Notes: generated from the letters alone by a model not told the origin. A stretch of DNA of 64,000 bases from Acephala macrosclerotiorum (GCA_014904845.1 MU119493.1:1-64000); one strand, 5' to 3'. Positions 24,547 through 37,945 are shown, counted from the first letter of the stretch. A program made the numbers and translations.

Positions 24547-27500
24547 TCAGGCGTATTCACCAGTGTGTTGTTCTCTTCCTGCTTCACCCTCGGTTGTTTT
24601 CTCGACATGTATACCGGCCACCAGCCCACTCTCTCTATCAACCCACGCCCCTTTGTTTTCCTCAAAATCGCACTCGTTCGCCTCTGTATTTTCTTTTTTA
24701 AGCTCAACACCAGTCTCCTCCGTACTTTCATCACTCTCAACTTCGTCCTCGTATCCGTCCTCACTTTCCGATATCTCCGTCTCATCCACAACTCTACTTT
24801 GCTGCTGTTCTCTTTTCGCCCCGTGCTTCAACAAAAGATCTATAACCTCCTGATCTCCACCGCCATCTGCCGCGTCCAAAGCGGACCTATATTTTCCATG
24901 TAGCAACTGCAAGTTGACATCAGCCCCTCCTTCGTTTAGTAGTAACTCGACGATATCAGCCTCTCCAAAATACGCAGCAACTGCAAGCGCACTTCCATAT
25001 CTACCGTGTTCCAGCCGCATATTCACCTCTGCGCCCCCTCTTTCTACTAGGAACTTAACAATTTCTCTCTCTCCACTATATGTAGCAACTGCAAGCGCAC
25101 TTCCATATCCACCGCATTCCAGCTGCATATTCACCTCTGCCCCTTTTTCAACTAGGAACTCAGCTATTTCTCTTTCTCCGTGACACACAGCAGCTGCAAG
25201 CGCACTTCCATATTCGCCGTGTTCTAGCTGCATATTCACCTCTGCGCCCTCTCTTTCTACTAGGAATTCAACTATTTCTTTCTCTCCATGGGACGCAGCA
25301 GCCGCTAAAGCACTTCCATACTGGGACTCTGACTGAAGATTTGGGTCTGCGCCATTTTCGACTAAGCACCGGCAAGTAAAAGCCGACCCACTCATGACTG
25401 CAAGCTCGAGAAATATCAGACCAGTTTCAGTTCGTTGATCTTCTTGTGTCCAATTGAGATTGTGCCAATCAGGTAGAAACAGAGCAAGTCCAAAGGCACA
25501 ATAGGCAAAGCTAGAAATAGAAGCCGGGACTATATCTTTGTGCCTGATGTTGATATAGAACACAGAGGTCGAAGGCTGATACTGCTCCTCACTATCAATC
25601 ATCCTGTGCCAACACTGATATGCAGCACTGCTTTTAGTTGGTAACCCAAGAAAATTTGTAAGGCGAGCCGAAAGTTGATCCTTATTGTCTATACCGGAAC
25701 TTCGAGAAGCGTGTATTGACCAATGATGTCTGGCATAGCAAGAAAGATTACCGAAGCCTTGGCCTTGGTGGAGAGGGTCTATTAGGTTAAGGCGCTGTTC
25801 TGTGGAAGATATATTTGAAGAAAAACCTTTGAAAGAATTTTTCGATTCGAGAACATGCCACCATGATTCTCGGTCATAAAGTGTTGAATTCTGAAGCACC
25901 CCTAGGCACACATTCGCTACTAAATAGTTGGCTTGGGTCTGAGTCCACAAGTGATCTTCAAAGTATTCAAGGACTGAGAGATGGGAAGGGACCCAGACGT
26001 GTCTGACAGGGTCGATGACTAGAAGATTGTGGCAGTATTTTAGGACTAGGTCCTCAGTAAGACCACCGAGCGGCTTGAGTACATCGATGCTTGGATCTTG
26101 AGCAATAGCGGGAAGAAGTTCGTAAGTGTCAAGTGGTTTACAGGCACACATAACCCACTGGAATGCTCGATCTGCAATTCGTTTTTCAACTTTGGTCATC
26201 GCGTTGTAAATCTCGTCGTAGGCATGTTTGAGGTCCTGGGGAAGTTTCCCTAAGGCGTCCAGGATATCTTCTTCCAAATCCAGATCTAGCAGTTGCTTGA
26301 TTTGTAGGAATACCCATTGAAACCTGCCACGTGTTAGTTTTGTGCTGAGACTTCTCATTTGGAAATGGTAACTTACATTCCCTAACTCTTGTCTTGCAAT
26401 GTCTTCACAATATTCCCCTGCAGTTCAGAGCTCATCGCATGCCCGTTCGAGTGCTTGGAAATCTGACTGTTTACGAATTTGCTGATATCATGATCGTTGC
26501 AACCAGCGTCAATGCTGATGGTGGTGCGATCTTTCAACTTTCTTCTGATATCAAGCTCTGGTCGGCTCGATATGAATATCTTGAGCGGCTTGGATGCATT
26601 AGCGAGAAGGTAGTCAAAGACTTCAAGTATCTCGATGCGACTGTGAGTTTCGCATTAATCAAGAGCATCCAATACAAGAGTGGTTTGAGAGTAGACGCTG
26701 ACAAGTTCAAGAAGAAGTTTCTTGCAGTCACTAATCATCGGCTCGGTTGCCTTGTCCCGTGACTCGTTGTAGAATTGCTTGAGAGTCTTTTGCATCAATA
26801 ATCTTTCGTTGGAGACTGTGTCAATGTTGGGACGGGGCTGTTGAAATGACAAAAGGTGAGTAATTCCCATGATATTTGCTGACAGTTGTCGAACAAAAGC
26901 CCTCAACACCGACAAAGGCTGGCGACGTTCGGCTTCGTTTCTGTTGCAATAAAAAAATGCGAAGCCTTCTTCAATAGGCTTATTTTCTGACGCGAACTGA
27001 ATCTCATCAATGACTTTAGAGCTAAGAAATGTTTTGCCAGTTCCAGCTGTAGAGGGTTAAGCAGTACTCAATTAAGATCAGGAGCTCTAACTCACGATTA
27101 CCGCAAAGCCAGAGAACAATCGAAGCACCTGCATTTTGCCACTCTTGATAATCTTCACGAGAGAGAAGCCATTCACATGTATCAGCCGTTCTTTTCTCCG
27201 TGACCGAGTCATGGTTCAATCCGTAGAGAACTCCCGAGAACCAATCAAGAATTTGAAGGCGCTCTTGTTCTGCCGCTTTCTCGGAAAGGCTCAACACACG
27301 TTCATCTGTCCGCAGGACTGGATCTTGCAAGATCAAAAGTAGCCTTTGAGTTTCTGCATCTGTTTTTTGACTGCGTGCACGCTCGCAATTGTGTGCTTCA
27401 TGCTCAACTCGTTCTTCCAATGCCTTGCACTTATCGATGGCAGCAGCAACGTCTCCGGGATTGAACAGGGCGTGCATAGATCTTTTTGTAGTGTTCTTGT

Positions 27501-28605
27501 CAAAAAGTTGATGACATAGCGATATCATTCGTAGCATTGTTGCATAAAGCTCGACCATTGCAGCATATAGATTATCAGCCACGTCTTCAGGTATTGTCCC
27601 GGGTTGGTACAGTCTTTCATATACTGCACCCCGTGAAGTTAGATATGAGAGCTTCTCGATTGCGACTACTAGATCGTCCATCTGCTCATGCTCTGCTAGG
27701 ACGGCCTATAAACGATTTTGTCAGCAAATGTTTCTGGCGTTTTATTAGCAGTAATCCAGTGGGATTTTACCCCTCAATTACCCCTCTTTCCTAATTGGGA
27801 AGCTTTCGGAAACATACCTGGAGGAGAAATCTCACACCCGCCCACGGAAGGGCTGCATGAACAGGATCGAAGTTTACCGCTATGTCGCCGATCTCCTTGA
27901 ACTTTGTCAACCAAGACATTATTTTCCCTGCCACATCTCTCATGAAAATATCTTTTCCTCCGACGCATAACTTCCAGGACGTTTCTTCGCCTTTCTTCTG
28001 TACTTGCTGAGTTAGGACAAGTAATTTGTCGATGCCACTCTCGGAAATTGCGGGCTGTAACTTCTGTAAGTGCTCCTGGATTGAATATATGTCAGCACGA
28101 TCCAGTAGTTCTAAGACATTCAGATTTCGAGTACCTGTTCTAAAAAATCAATAACTAGCCTGTGCAGAAAAGGACATACCTGTTCATTGAGTGAGAGCTT
28201 GGTAAGCGCCTCTGACCAGAGTTTTTGAGGCATAGATTTGTCCACCGGTGGAGAAACAGGACGCTGGCTACTTGGTACTGGGACTAGAGGATCTTGGCTT
28301 AAAGCGATAGCACCTGTTTGTGACATGACGACGGCAACTGAAGCGACTCCATTCGAAGAAGTATCCTGATTCGCAGAGTCTGGATTCGAATTTCCAGTCA
28401 AAGTCTCCGATATCTGAGTTCCTGTATTCGATGGTCCAGTGCTTGAGTGCACAGAGGATCCCTGTCCTGAGTTCGCAGGCTCCGCAACCAATGCCTGGGG
28501 TGCTTTGCGGCGACGGAATCGATCGAATAGGCTAGGTTTTTTGACCTTCTTGTCTGGCTTCCCCCGGCTCCCTCGTATCAGTGACGGAAGGGCTGGGTCT
28601 GACAT
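24547..28605 (-). pseudogene. NACHT-ankyrin (fungal NLR-like) gene with premature stops
   Basis: A fungal NOD-like receptor, a class tied to non-self recognition and programmed cell death; this one's ligand is unknown. Exons by eye: 28,180-28,605; 27,818-28,134; 27,096-27,705; 26,377-27,046; 24,547-26,323. Order: a basic, Ser-rich N-terminus; a NACHT-NTPase N-terminal-type domain (motif near [20 protein letters not shown], exon 2); Walker A GNPGTGKT, split by the intron at 27,047-27,095; a Walker B-like LVLDALD; then five to six ankyrin repeats of 35-36 residues at about 24,850-25,370 and an acidic tail. TAA at 26,655-26,657 falls right after the Walker B Asp, and TAG at 26,382-26,384 precedes the last intron; both fit Gln-to-stop C-to-T. 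Exons 1 and 2 also do not join in frame (one base off), so an indel or missed splice site is likely. The last exon is open for about 590 codons. Confidence 0.8.
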
Positions 28606-29095
28606 GTCTCTTCAAGGTTGGGTTGAAAAGGCTGCGACGTGGTACGGAGCATGAAGTGGGACAACAAAGCGAAGGACGCAACTAAGGTCCTGAGGATCGA
28701 GGCGCTGAGTAGAGCTGAAATTATAATGAGCAGAGTTTGGGCTGAAGCTATGGACCACCAGATGTCGAAGAGCAATAATTGATAGCTTCGAGATTTGAAG
28801 TTGTAGATAATTGAGTGAGGCTGAGCTTGATGGCGCCTGCATGCATGGTGGACTGAGGCATGGATGAATGGTTAATGAACATTCGCCTGGTGAGAAAGAT
28901 CATACTGAGATTTGTCCTCATATCTTGTCCCGCTATTTACTCAAAAGGATCAGAAGAATAATCAATGATTTGCGTTTTGTTCCCCAGTTGGGCCTTTTTA
29001 AATATAGTATCACGTGATTGAAGAATCAGCTTATATACTTAGATACCTAGGGTACATACTGTGACAGATCTACTTACGATACTCGGTCTTGGATC
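28606..29095. other. Upstream region of the NLR-like gene, island edge
   Basis: This is ordinary-GC sequence that should contain the promoter of the minus-strand NLR-like gene. Short frames here have no recognisable content. Composition drops sharply to AT-rich after about 29,095. Confidence 0.45.
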
Positions 29096-29422
29096 ATATT
29101 AAAAAAGTATATTTAGATGTTTCATAGAATAAAAATATAACTTTAATTATATAAATTAATTTTAATTAAAAACTCGTTTAATTTAAAAATTAAACTTTAA
29201 TTACTTCGAAATTATAATCGTTCGATTAATATATTTTACTTTGATTTTTTACGTAATTAAACGAAAAATAATAATATATAATTAATTAATAATATGTAAT
29301 TTTTAATAAAAATATAATTTAAAAATATTTTATATAATAAATTTTTAAATTATACGTAAATATATAATATAAAAAATAATTTTTATAATTTAAATTATTA
29401 TAAATTTATATATATATTTTTT
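29096..29422. other. AT-rich spacer before LTR element copy A
   Basis: RIP-like AT-rich sequence between the island and the first LTR, ending in TTTTTT right at the LTR edge. Nothing else is seen. Confidence 0.5.
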
Positions 29423-29649
29423 ATTAATATTACATTAAAAATATTAAATTTACTAGTAAAATAATATAAACGTACGTAGAATTTTTTTTTGAGATTTTAA
29501 TATGTGTAATAGTTATTGATTTTTATTTTATTGTTTAAAAAACGAAACTTGAAATATAAAAATTTTATTTCGAAAATGAGAATAAAATAATACTAATTAT
29601 ATGTGAATTCGAATTACATGTAAATATCATGTGATATTTGTTTCGATAC
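29423..29649 (+). repeat. LTR of element L copy A, left
   Basis: It begins ATTAATATTACATTAAAAAT and ends near GATATTTGTTTCGATA. It aligns with 35,573-35,798 without gaps over most of its length; differences are almost all C/T or G/A. Shared landmarks are GAATTCGAATTACA and TTATTGATTTTTATT. Confidence 0.8.
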
Positions 29650-32600
29650 TAGTAATTCTTTTTTTTGTAGTAAAAATATTATCGTTTTTAATAATTTAAA
29701 TAAATAAAATTGTTTTTTTTTTTATTATATATTGTAAATATATAAAACTCGTTAATTTTAATATAAATAAAAATATTAAAAAAATAGAAATTAGATAATT
29801 AAATACTAAAAACAATATTAATTTGTTAATATTATTTTTGAAATTCGTTAAAATTTATAAATTTTGAATTTGAAAGAATTTTTCTATTTTTAATTTGAAA
29901 TTTTAAATAGTAATAATATTAAAATAAATATTTTTTTATTTATTTTTTTTATTTTTTTTTTTTATTTATTTTATTATTATTAATTTTTTTTTTTTAATTT
30001 ATTTTTCTATTTGTATTTTGAAATAATTAGTATTTAAAAACTTTTTTAAAATTTTATTAAAAATTGATTTTATTATAATATTTATTGAATTATTTTAATT
30101 ATTAATTTATTTAATTTTTTGTAATTTTTTTTATTCGTATAATTATCGTAATATTATAATATCGATTATTAAACGCTTTTTTTTGATCGTTTTAAGTTTG
30201 ATTAAATATTCATAAAATAAATACAAATCGATATATACGATTATCGAAATATTAAAAAAATCGAATTATTTTGTAATTATATTTATAATAAATTCAATTA
30301 TTATTATTATATCAATTTTTTTTATTATTTTATAAATCTCTAAAATTAGTACGCTTTTTGTAATTCGTTTGTTTTTAATGAAATTGTAATAAATAAAGTT
30401 TTTTTTAATTTTTAATTTTTTATTGTTTTTTTTGTTTTTATTTATAAAAATAATTTTATATTTAATTTAAAAATTGAAATTTTTGTTATTTATAAACGAT
30501 TTATTAATAAAAATAAAAAGTTTTATTGTTAATAAATTTAAAATAATATATTTAAATTCTCGATTTAAATTTTAAATTTGTTATTTTAATTTTTTGTTTA
30601 ATGTAATAATTTTAATTTCGATCGAATTTTAGTATTAAATAACGATAAATAAATCGAAAATTGTTTTGAATTGATAAATTGTAATAATATAAGTATTTTG
30701 AGTATATTGTTTTTTATATTTAGTTTATAGATTTAATAATTTGAAATTTATTAATTTGAATTTTTTATTTTTATTTTTTTATTATAATTAAATTATTTTT
30801 TTATATTGAATTAATATATATTTATTAAAAATCAATAGAATTTTTAGTATAAAAATTATTTTAAATTTTATTACAAATTTAATTTCTTTAAATTATTTTT
30901 TTTTCGAAAATAAAAAACTTTTTTTTTATTAATATAAATATATTATTTGTTTGTATTTTAATAATATTAAATATTTTTTTTTCGATTGTAATTAAAAAAC
31001 AAAAATCGTATATAGAAATAATTATTAATAATTTTTTTTTGTAATATTTATAATACGTAATTTATTAATATATTTTTATTTTCATTATTTTATATAGTAA
31101 TTTTAAAATTATTATAATAATATTTAATAAATAAAAATAATAAATTTATTTTAATAAATACGTAAATATTAATCGTTAAAAATTAATTATTAATTGTATA
31201 TAAATTTAAATAATATTACGAAATTATATTTTGATTGTTTTATTTAAAAATTGAATTAAAAAAAGTATTAATATAATAATAATTTGTTGATTAATTTTTT
31301 AAATTATTAGAAATTGTATTAAAAAATTTTTTTTATTATTATTATATTTTTGAATTATTAATTTTGATTTTTTGTACGAATTATTAGTAATTTTATTTTT
31401 GATTTTATTAATTAGTTTTAAATTAAAAATGCAAATTTTAATATATTTAATAAAATTGAATTTAATAAATTGAAAAACTTTTTTCGTAATTAAATTATTG
31501 ATTTTTTTTTATTAGAATTTTTTGAATAATATTTCGAGTATAGTAATTACGTTTTTTTTTTGTAATTATAATAAGATTTTTTTATTGATTTTTTTTTGTT
31601 TGTTATAAATATTATAAATATTTTATTTTTATTTTTGTTATTGTTTTTAGTAAATTAATAGTATTTATTTCGTTGTAGTTTTTTATTGAATATTTTTTTA
31701 TTATTATATAATTTTTTCGATTGTTTTTAATCGCGTTATTTTATTAATAATTTTTTTATAAAATACATTTTTTTTATAATACGATTTAATTATTATCAAA
31801 TAAAATTTAATCGATTTATAAAATATATTAATCGTATATATTTCTTTTTTCGTTATTAATAATTTGTATAAATTTTTTTAGTTTTTTTTTTTTCGTTAAA
31901 CGTATATATTTAAAAAGATTAATAAATTTAAAATAAATTTTGTATTCAAATTATTTTTTATTATAAACGTATTCGTAATTTAACGCTCGATATATAAATA
32001 TTGTATTTTTTTAATAATTACACGAATTGTTTTAATTTTTTTGATTATTAATAAAAATAGTATATTTTTAATAATTATTTTAAAATATATTTTAAAAATT
32101 AATAATATTAATATAATTTCGTTTAATTTTATTAAATTGTTTATTATTTTAATTACTATTTATAAAATTAATTTTTTATTAATTTACTCGTTAATAAATT
32201 CGTTTTGAATAATTTTATAAATTTATTATAATAAAATGTAATATTTTTTTATTTTTTTTATATTATTATAAATTTCGACGAATATTTTTTTGATTTTAAT
32301 TATTATTATTTTCGCGTATTATTAAAATTTTATAAACGAAATTTTTTTTTTTATATTATAAATAAAATAATTTGATAATTTTTAATATATATCAATTTAA
32401 TATATTCGAAAAATATTTTATATTATTTTTATAAATATATTTTTTAAAAATCTAATTACTTAAAATATAATTATTAAATTTATTATTTATAAAATCGATT
32501 TTCTATTCAAATATAAAATATTAATAATAATAAAATAATTAAACTTATAATCATTTTACAAAATAAATTTAAATTTTTCAAATAATATATCGTATATTTA

Positions 32601-34980
32601 ATAATAATAATAATATTTAATATTTATATTATAATTTGAACATTAAATTTGTTTTAATAAATATTATATTAATAAATATTCGAATTATTAATACAATTAT
32701 CGTAATTCGATCTCAATAAAATAATTTCAAATTAAATTCTTTTTTTATTAATATAATAATATTTATAAATAGTTTTATTTTTTTACGATTAAAACAATTT
32801 TATTTTTTTAAATCAAAACGTTCTTAAAATTATTAAATTTTATTTTTATTTTATTTGTATTTTAAATACAAAATAAAAATAACGTATTTACGAAAACAAT
32901 ATAAAATATAATAATACTCAAAAATATATTAATTTAAATTGTTTTTTACAATAATATTATTTTTTTATTAAATCGAATTTTATAAATACTAATCGTTAAT
33001 ATATTTAATTAAACTCTATTATCGATTTTTTACAATACTTGAAATTGTAATTAATTAATAATTAATATTTTTACAATTCTATTATTTAATATAATCTTTT
33101 AAAAAACTTTAAACGAATATCGATTTTCAAATATAAATATTAAACTTTTATTGAATTACTATAATAACAAATTGAATATATTCTTTTTTATAATAATATA
33201 ACGTATAAATTAATTATTTAAAATAATTACTATTTAAATATTATTAATTTTTTTAAATTCAATAAAATAAAATTTATTTACGTTTTTTATTTTTATACTC
33301 ATTAGTAATTAATCGATTTTTTCAATTTTATTATCTTTTAAAAAACTTTTTAAACTTTTGCATTTAATAAAAAAACTTTAATAATAAATTATTATAATAT
33401 TGCAATTAATAATATATTATACATATTATTGAAATTTAAAATATATTTATTACTATTTTTTTATTATATATTTTATTAATTAGTAATTTAATTTATTACA
33501 AATATAATATTTTTTTTAATAATTACAATTTATACAATAATTATTATTACTTTTAAATAATTTTTTATTTTTTTTATTAAATCGAAAAAATCGAAAAATT
33601 GAAATTAATTTATATTTATATTTTTTATTACGTTTTTTATATATTCAATTAATTCAATTTTAATCGATCTTATTATAATCTTTTTAATTTTCTTAAAAAT
33701 TGCAATTAATATTGCTATTATATTATTACGCTTTTTATAAACGCATTATAATATTAATTGCGAATTATAATTCGACGTAAATATTTTTAAATATACTTAT
33801 AAATTTATAAAATACAAAATTACACTTTTCGATATTTTTATAAATATTAATAATTTAATTTCAAAAATTATATTTTATATAATATTTATTCGATAAATTA
33901 TATTAAATTTATTAAAATTAATCAAAAAATAATTAAAAATACTTTAATTTCGTTTTCAATTAATTAATAATAATAATTCGTAATAATATCGTTTTTTTCT
34001 ATAAAAATATATATAATTATTAATTTTTATTCATTTTAAAATATATTCAAATTATATTTATTATTACTATAAAACTATAATTCTTTTTTACAATTTTATT
34101 ATAATAAAATAAATTCGTACAATTTTTAAATATAATAAAAAATATTTTATTATATTAATTTTTTAATAATTCAATTTTAAAATAATAATTATAAAAAATT
34201 TACAATTTAATATTAATAATATTAAACAATTTTTTATTATATTTTTATTAATATATTTTATAAAAATTATTATTTAATCGAGCGTTTTAATTATAATTTG
34301 TATTTTTTTAATTTTATAAATTATTTTATTAATATATTAATTAATAAAATTATTAATTTAAAAATTATATATTAAAATATTATATATTCGAAATTTAAAC
34401 TTTATAAAATTAAATATTTAAAATATTTTAAATTTAAAAATATTATAATTATAAAAATAAATTGTTTTAAAAAGTAATATTTTTATTTCGAATAATTTTT
34501 TTTTAATTATTATTCGAATTTTATTTAAAGTAAATATAGAATTTATTATTATTTTTTTGAATCTATTTATAGTATTTTTTTTCGTTTATAATAATATTTT
34601 CAAGTATTTTCGCGATTTGTTTTTCGTTTTTTAATAATTATATTTTTTGTTCGTATAAAATGTTTTACAATTTTCAAATAAAAATTAATATTTTTTTGAG
34701 AAACGTATTTTTTATTTATTTTTTAAAATTATTTTTAAAGTATTTTTATATAATATAATTCGTATATTTATTTTATTTGTAGTATATAATATTAAATACG
34801 ATAAATATATCGATTATTATTTTATTTAAATTTTTATTTTTTGTATTAATTAATAAATTTTGTATTTTTTTTTTTGATATTATATTTTATTTTTTTAAAT
34901 ATTATTTTCAAAGAATAAAAAGTAATTAATTTTGTAAATAATTTTATAATCGATTTAAGCGTTTTATTAAAGTAAATACT

Positions 34981-35042
34981 AAAAACGAATAAAGAAAACG
35001 AATGTAAAAACGAGTATAAAAACGAATATAAAAACGAATAAA
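34981..35042 (+). repeat. 12-bp tandem array inside element L copy A
   Basis: About four to five units of AAAACGARTATA (variants AAAACGAATGTA, AAAACGAGTATA). The same array, reverse complemented, is at 45,312-45,376 in copy B, so it belongs to the element. It lies about 530 bp inside the right LTR. Confidence 0.75.
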
Positions 35043-35572
35043 CGTTTTCAAAGAATAAATATTTTTAATAAACGTTTTTATAAAGCGTTTTTCGATAGTA
35101 ATTTGTAAAAGTTTCGTGTGATCGTAATTTATTATTAGTGTATTGTTCGATCGATTGATTTGAAATTATAAAGTGTAAATATAATCAAAATAAAAAATAG
35201 AAAATAGTATCGATTTAATGCGATATTTAAAATCAAATAATAAATATAATAATTCAATTAATTGTTTAATCGAGTTTTTCGTAAAATAATATTGTTTTAT
35301 GTAATAAATATAGATTTGAATTAATTATTTAAAAATATAAATTTTTTTATAATTAATCTTTTTAAATTTTCAAAAAACAATTAAATATTTTAATTTCGTT
35401 TCTATAAAAAAAAATAGTAAAATTTTCTTATAATTTAATAATATTTAATAATATTCGATCGAGATTTTTTAATACTTTTTATAATAAATTTATTGATATT
35501 TTTAATTTATTATATTTCGTTTTTTTTAATAAATTTTTATTAATTCGTAATTAAAAACAATTATTGATTAAT

Positions 35573-35798
35573 ATTAGTATTATATTAAAAATATTAAATT
35601 TATTAATAAAATAATATAAATACACGTAAAAATTTTTTTTAGAATTTTAATATACGTAATAATTATTGATTTTTATTCTATTATTTAAAGAGTGAAATTC
35701 GAAATATAAAAACTTTATTTCAAAAATAAAAATAAAACAATATTAATTATATGCGAATTCGAATTACACGTAAATATTATATAATATTTGTTTCGATA
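35573..35798 (+). repeat. LTR of element L copy A, right
   Basis: Partner of 29,423-29,649. It starts ATTAGTATTATATTAAAAAT and ends TTTGTTTCGATA, followed by TTTTT. Confidence 0.8.
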
Positions 35799-35997
35799 TT
35801 TTTAAAAACTTTTTTTAAATTTTTATTTATTTATATATTATTTTATTATAAAAATAAAAAAAATATTATAAAATTAATAATAAAATTATATAATATTAAT
35901 TTCAATTTTTAAAATACGAATTTATAAAAATTAATTTTAAAAATTATAATTATATTATAAAATATTTTATAATAAATATATTTTTTAAAATTATATA

Positions 35998-36095
35998 ATA
36001 AAATATACGTTAAATAAAAAAAAAAAACTCGTTTAATAATTTATTAAACGAATTAATAATAAACGAGTTTTTTTTTTATTCGACGTATATTTTAT
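35998..36095. repeat. Long inverted repeat (hairpin), ~37-bp arms
   Basis: The left arm 35,998-36,035 and right arm 36,060-36,095 are near-complementary: AAATATACGT...ACTCGTTTA against TAAACGAGT...ACGTATATTTT. The loop extends a second perfect palindrome, GTTTAATAATTTATTAAAC, at 36,031-36,049. It could be two abutting transposon termini or a foldback element. Confidence 0.65.
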
Positions 36096-36289
36096 TTTAT
36101 AAACTTTATAAAAACGTTTTTACAAAAAATTATAAAGTTTTCGATTTTAATAATTTATTTTTATTTTAAATTTCAAATTAAAAGTTTTTAATTTAAACAT
36201 TTTATAAATATTTAAAATTAATATAATTATTAAAATAAAATAATAATTTAAAATTTTATTAAATAATAAAATTAATAAATTAATAAATT

Positions 36290-36710
36290 TATAATATTTA
36301 AAGTAAAAACGTACTTTTTATAAAGTTTTATATTTAATTATTATAATTAATTAAATTAATTTAAATTATTTTATTTGATATATAATTTTAAAAAAAAAAT
36401 TTTAAAACTTTTTTTAAAAATTATATAATTATATAATTATAAAAATATTTAATATTTAAATTAATATTTTAATACTTAAAATAAAAATAGACTTATTATA
36501 AAACTTTATACCAAAGAAATACTTTTTAAAATCTTCGTTTTATATTTAATTATTATAATCAATTTAATTAATTATAAAAAATTATTTATTAAAAAAAAAC
36601 TTTTTAAAAAAAATTTTAAAAATTATATAATCGTAAAATAAATTTTTAATATTTTAACATTTAAATATTAAATGCTTAAAATAAAAACGTATTTAAAAAA
36701 GTTTTATAAT
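36290..36710. repeat. Diverged tandem units of about 190-200 bp
   Basis: The block TTAAARTAAAAACGTAC / ACTTAAAATAAAAATAGAC / GCTTAAAATAAAAACGTAT, followed by TTTTATATTTAATTATTATA, recurs at about 36,295, 36,475 and 36,675. The units are degraded and have length differences, so the limits are approximate. Confidence 0.45.
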
Positions 36711-37945
36711 CGTTATTTTTATTAAATGCGATTATATTTTATTAATTTGCGTAATAATAAATTAATAAAATCGTTTAAAACTTAAAATATAAAAATATTT
36801 AATTAAGTTTTATATAATTTGTATTAATAAATAATTTATAATTATAAAATTTTTAATAAACTAATTAAATTATTATATTTAAATATTTTAATTAAATTTG
36901 AATAAAATCGCTTATTGTAAAAAGTATTAATATTACGTATATATAAAAAAGTTAATATTAATTTTTTATTTGATTTTTTATAAATTTATTAAAATATTTA
37001 AATTATAAAAAAATTAATATTTAAATATATAAAAAAAATATTATTATTTATATTATTTTCGAAATATTTACGAAAATAATATATTTTTTTAAAAATAATT
37101 ATAACGAAAATATAATAATTTTTTATAAAAATATTTTTTATTATTATAATTAATTTTTTATTATTTAAATTATTAATATAAATATATATTATAATCGTAA
37201 AAATAATAACGATTTCTTTAATTATAATATTAATTTAATAATTTATTTTATCGAAATTATAAATATTTTTATTTAAAATTATTTATTTATTTTTATATTT
37301 TTTAAAATTTTTAAAATATTATTCGATTTTTTTACGATTATATATTTTTAAATATATAATAAAAAAATTTTTTATAAAGTATTTTAATTTATTTATAATT
37401 ACGTAATAATTATTTTTTAATTTATTATTATAATATTATTTCGTTTTTTTATTTTTTATTTAGAAAATTAAATTATAAATCGTAATAATATTTTTAATAT
37501 TAATAAAATATTTTATATTATAATATATAAATAAATAATTTTTTAATATATTATTTTTAACGTTTATAAACTTTTTATTATATTTATTATAAATAAATAA
37601 AATTAATATTCTATTTTTATAATAAAAAACGCGTAAATAAAAAATACGTATTTAATATATAATTTTTATTATTTTTATTTTAAATTTTTTCTTTTTCGTA
37701 GTTTACTTTTAAAAGTATTATAATAATAAATAAATCAATTTAAAATAAAAATAATAATTTTTGAAATTAAAAACTATATATTGCTAATTAATTACGCATT
37801 GCTATCCCTCGCCCGATTACGTAAGGAATCAGAGCGAGATATGCCAATCGAGCGATTAGATTATGCCAATATCATAGGTAGATATTTATTATAATCGGGA
37901 AGAAAGTCTGTTTAAATTTTGAAAAGCGAAAATTTACTTTTCAAT

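Larger units (their letters stand above)
29423..35798 (+). mobile_element. LTR retrotransposon family L, copy A, RIP-destroyed
   Basis: Two direct ~227-bp repeats (29,423-29,649 and 35,573-35,798) flank 5.9 kb of AT-rich sequence. The whole unit recurs in reverse orientation at 44,572-51,129, including LTRs and an internal 12-bp tandem array, so this is a true two-LTR element. No protein can be read and I cannot assign Copia or Gypsy. The strand is relative only: A is called plus because B is inverted. A possible T5 target duplication flanks it, but in such T-rich sequence that is weak. Strand polarity of the remaining bases changes inside the element (see findings). Confidence 0.8.
35799..37790. 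other. AT-rich block with palindrome and tandem units
   Basis: No gene is seen. It contains a long hairpin at 35,998-36,095 and two or three diverged tandem units at about 36,290-36,710, listed separately. Composition becomes ordinary abruptly near 37,790. Confidence 0.6.

Noticed and set aside
24563..25183. Plus-strand frames over the ankyrin region
   Set aside because: Antisense shadows of the ankyrin repeats; their repetitive Ser/Ala look comes from the repeat array.
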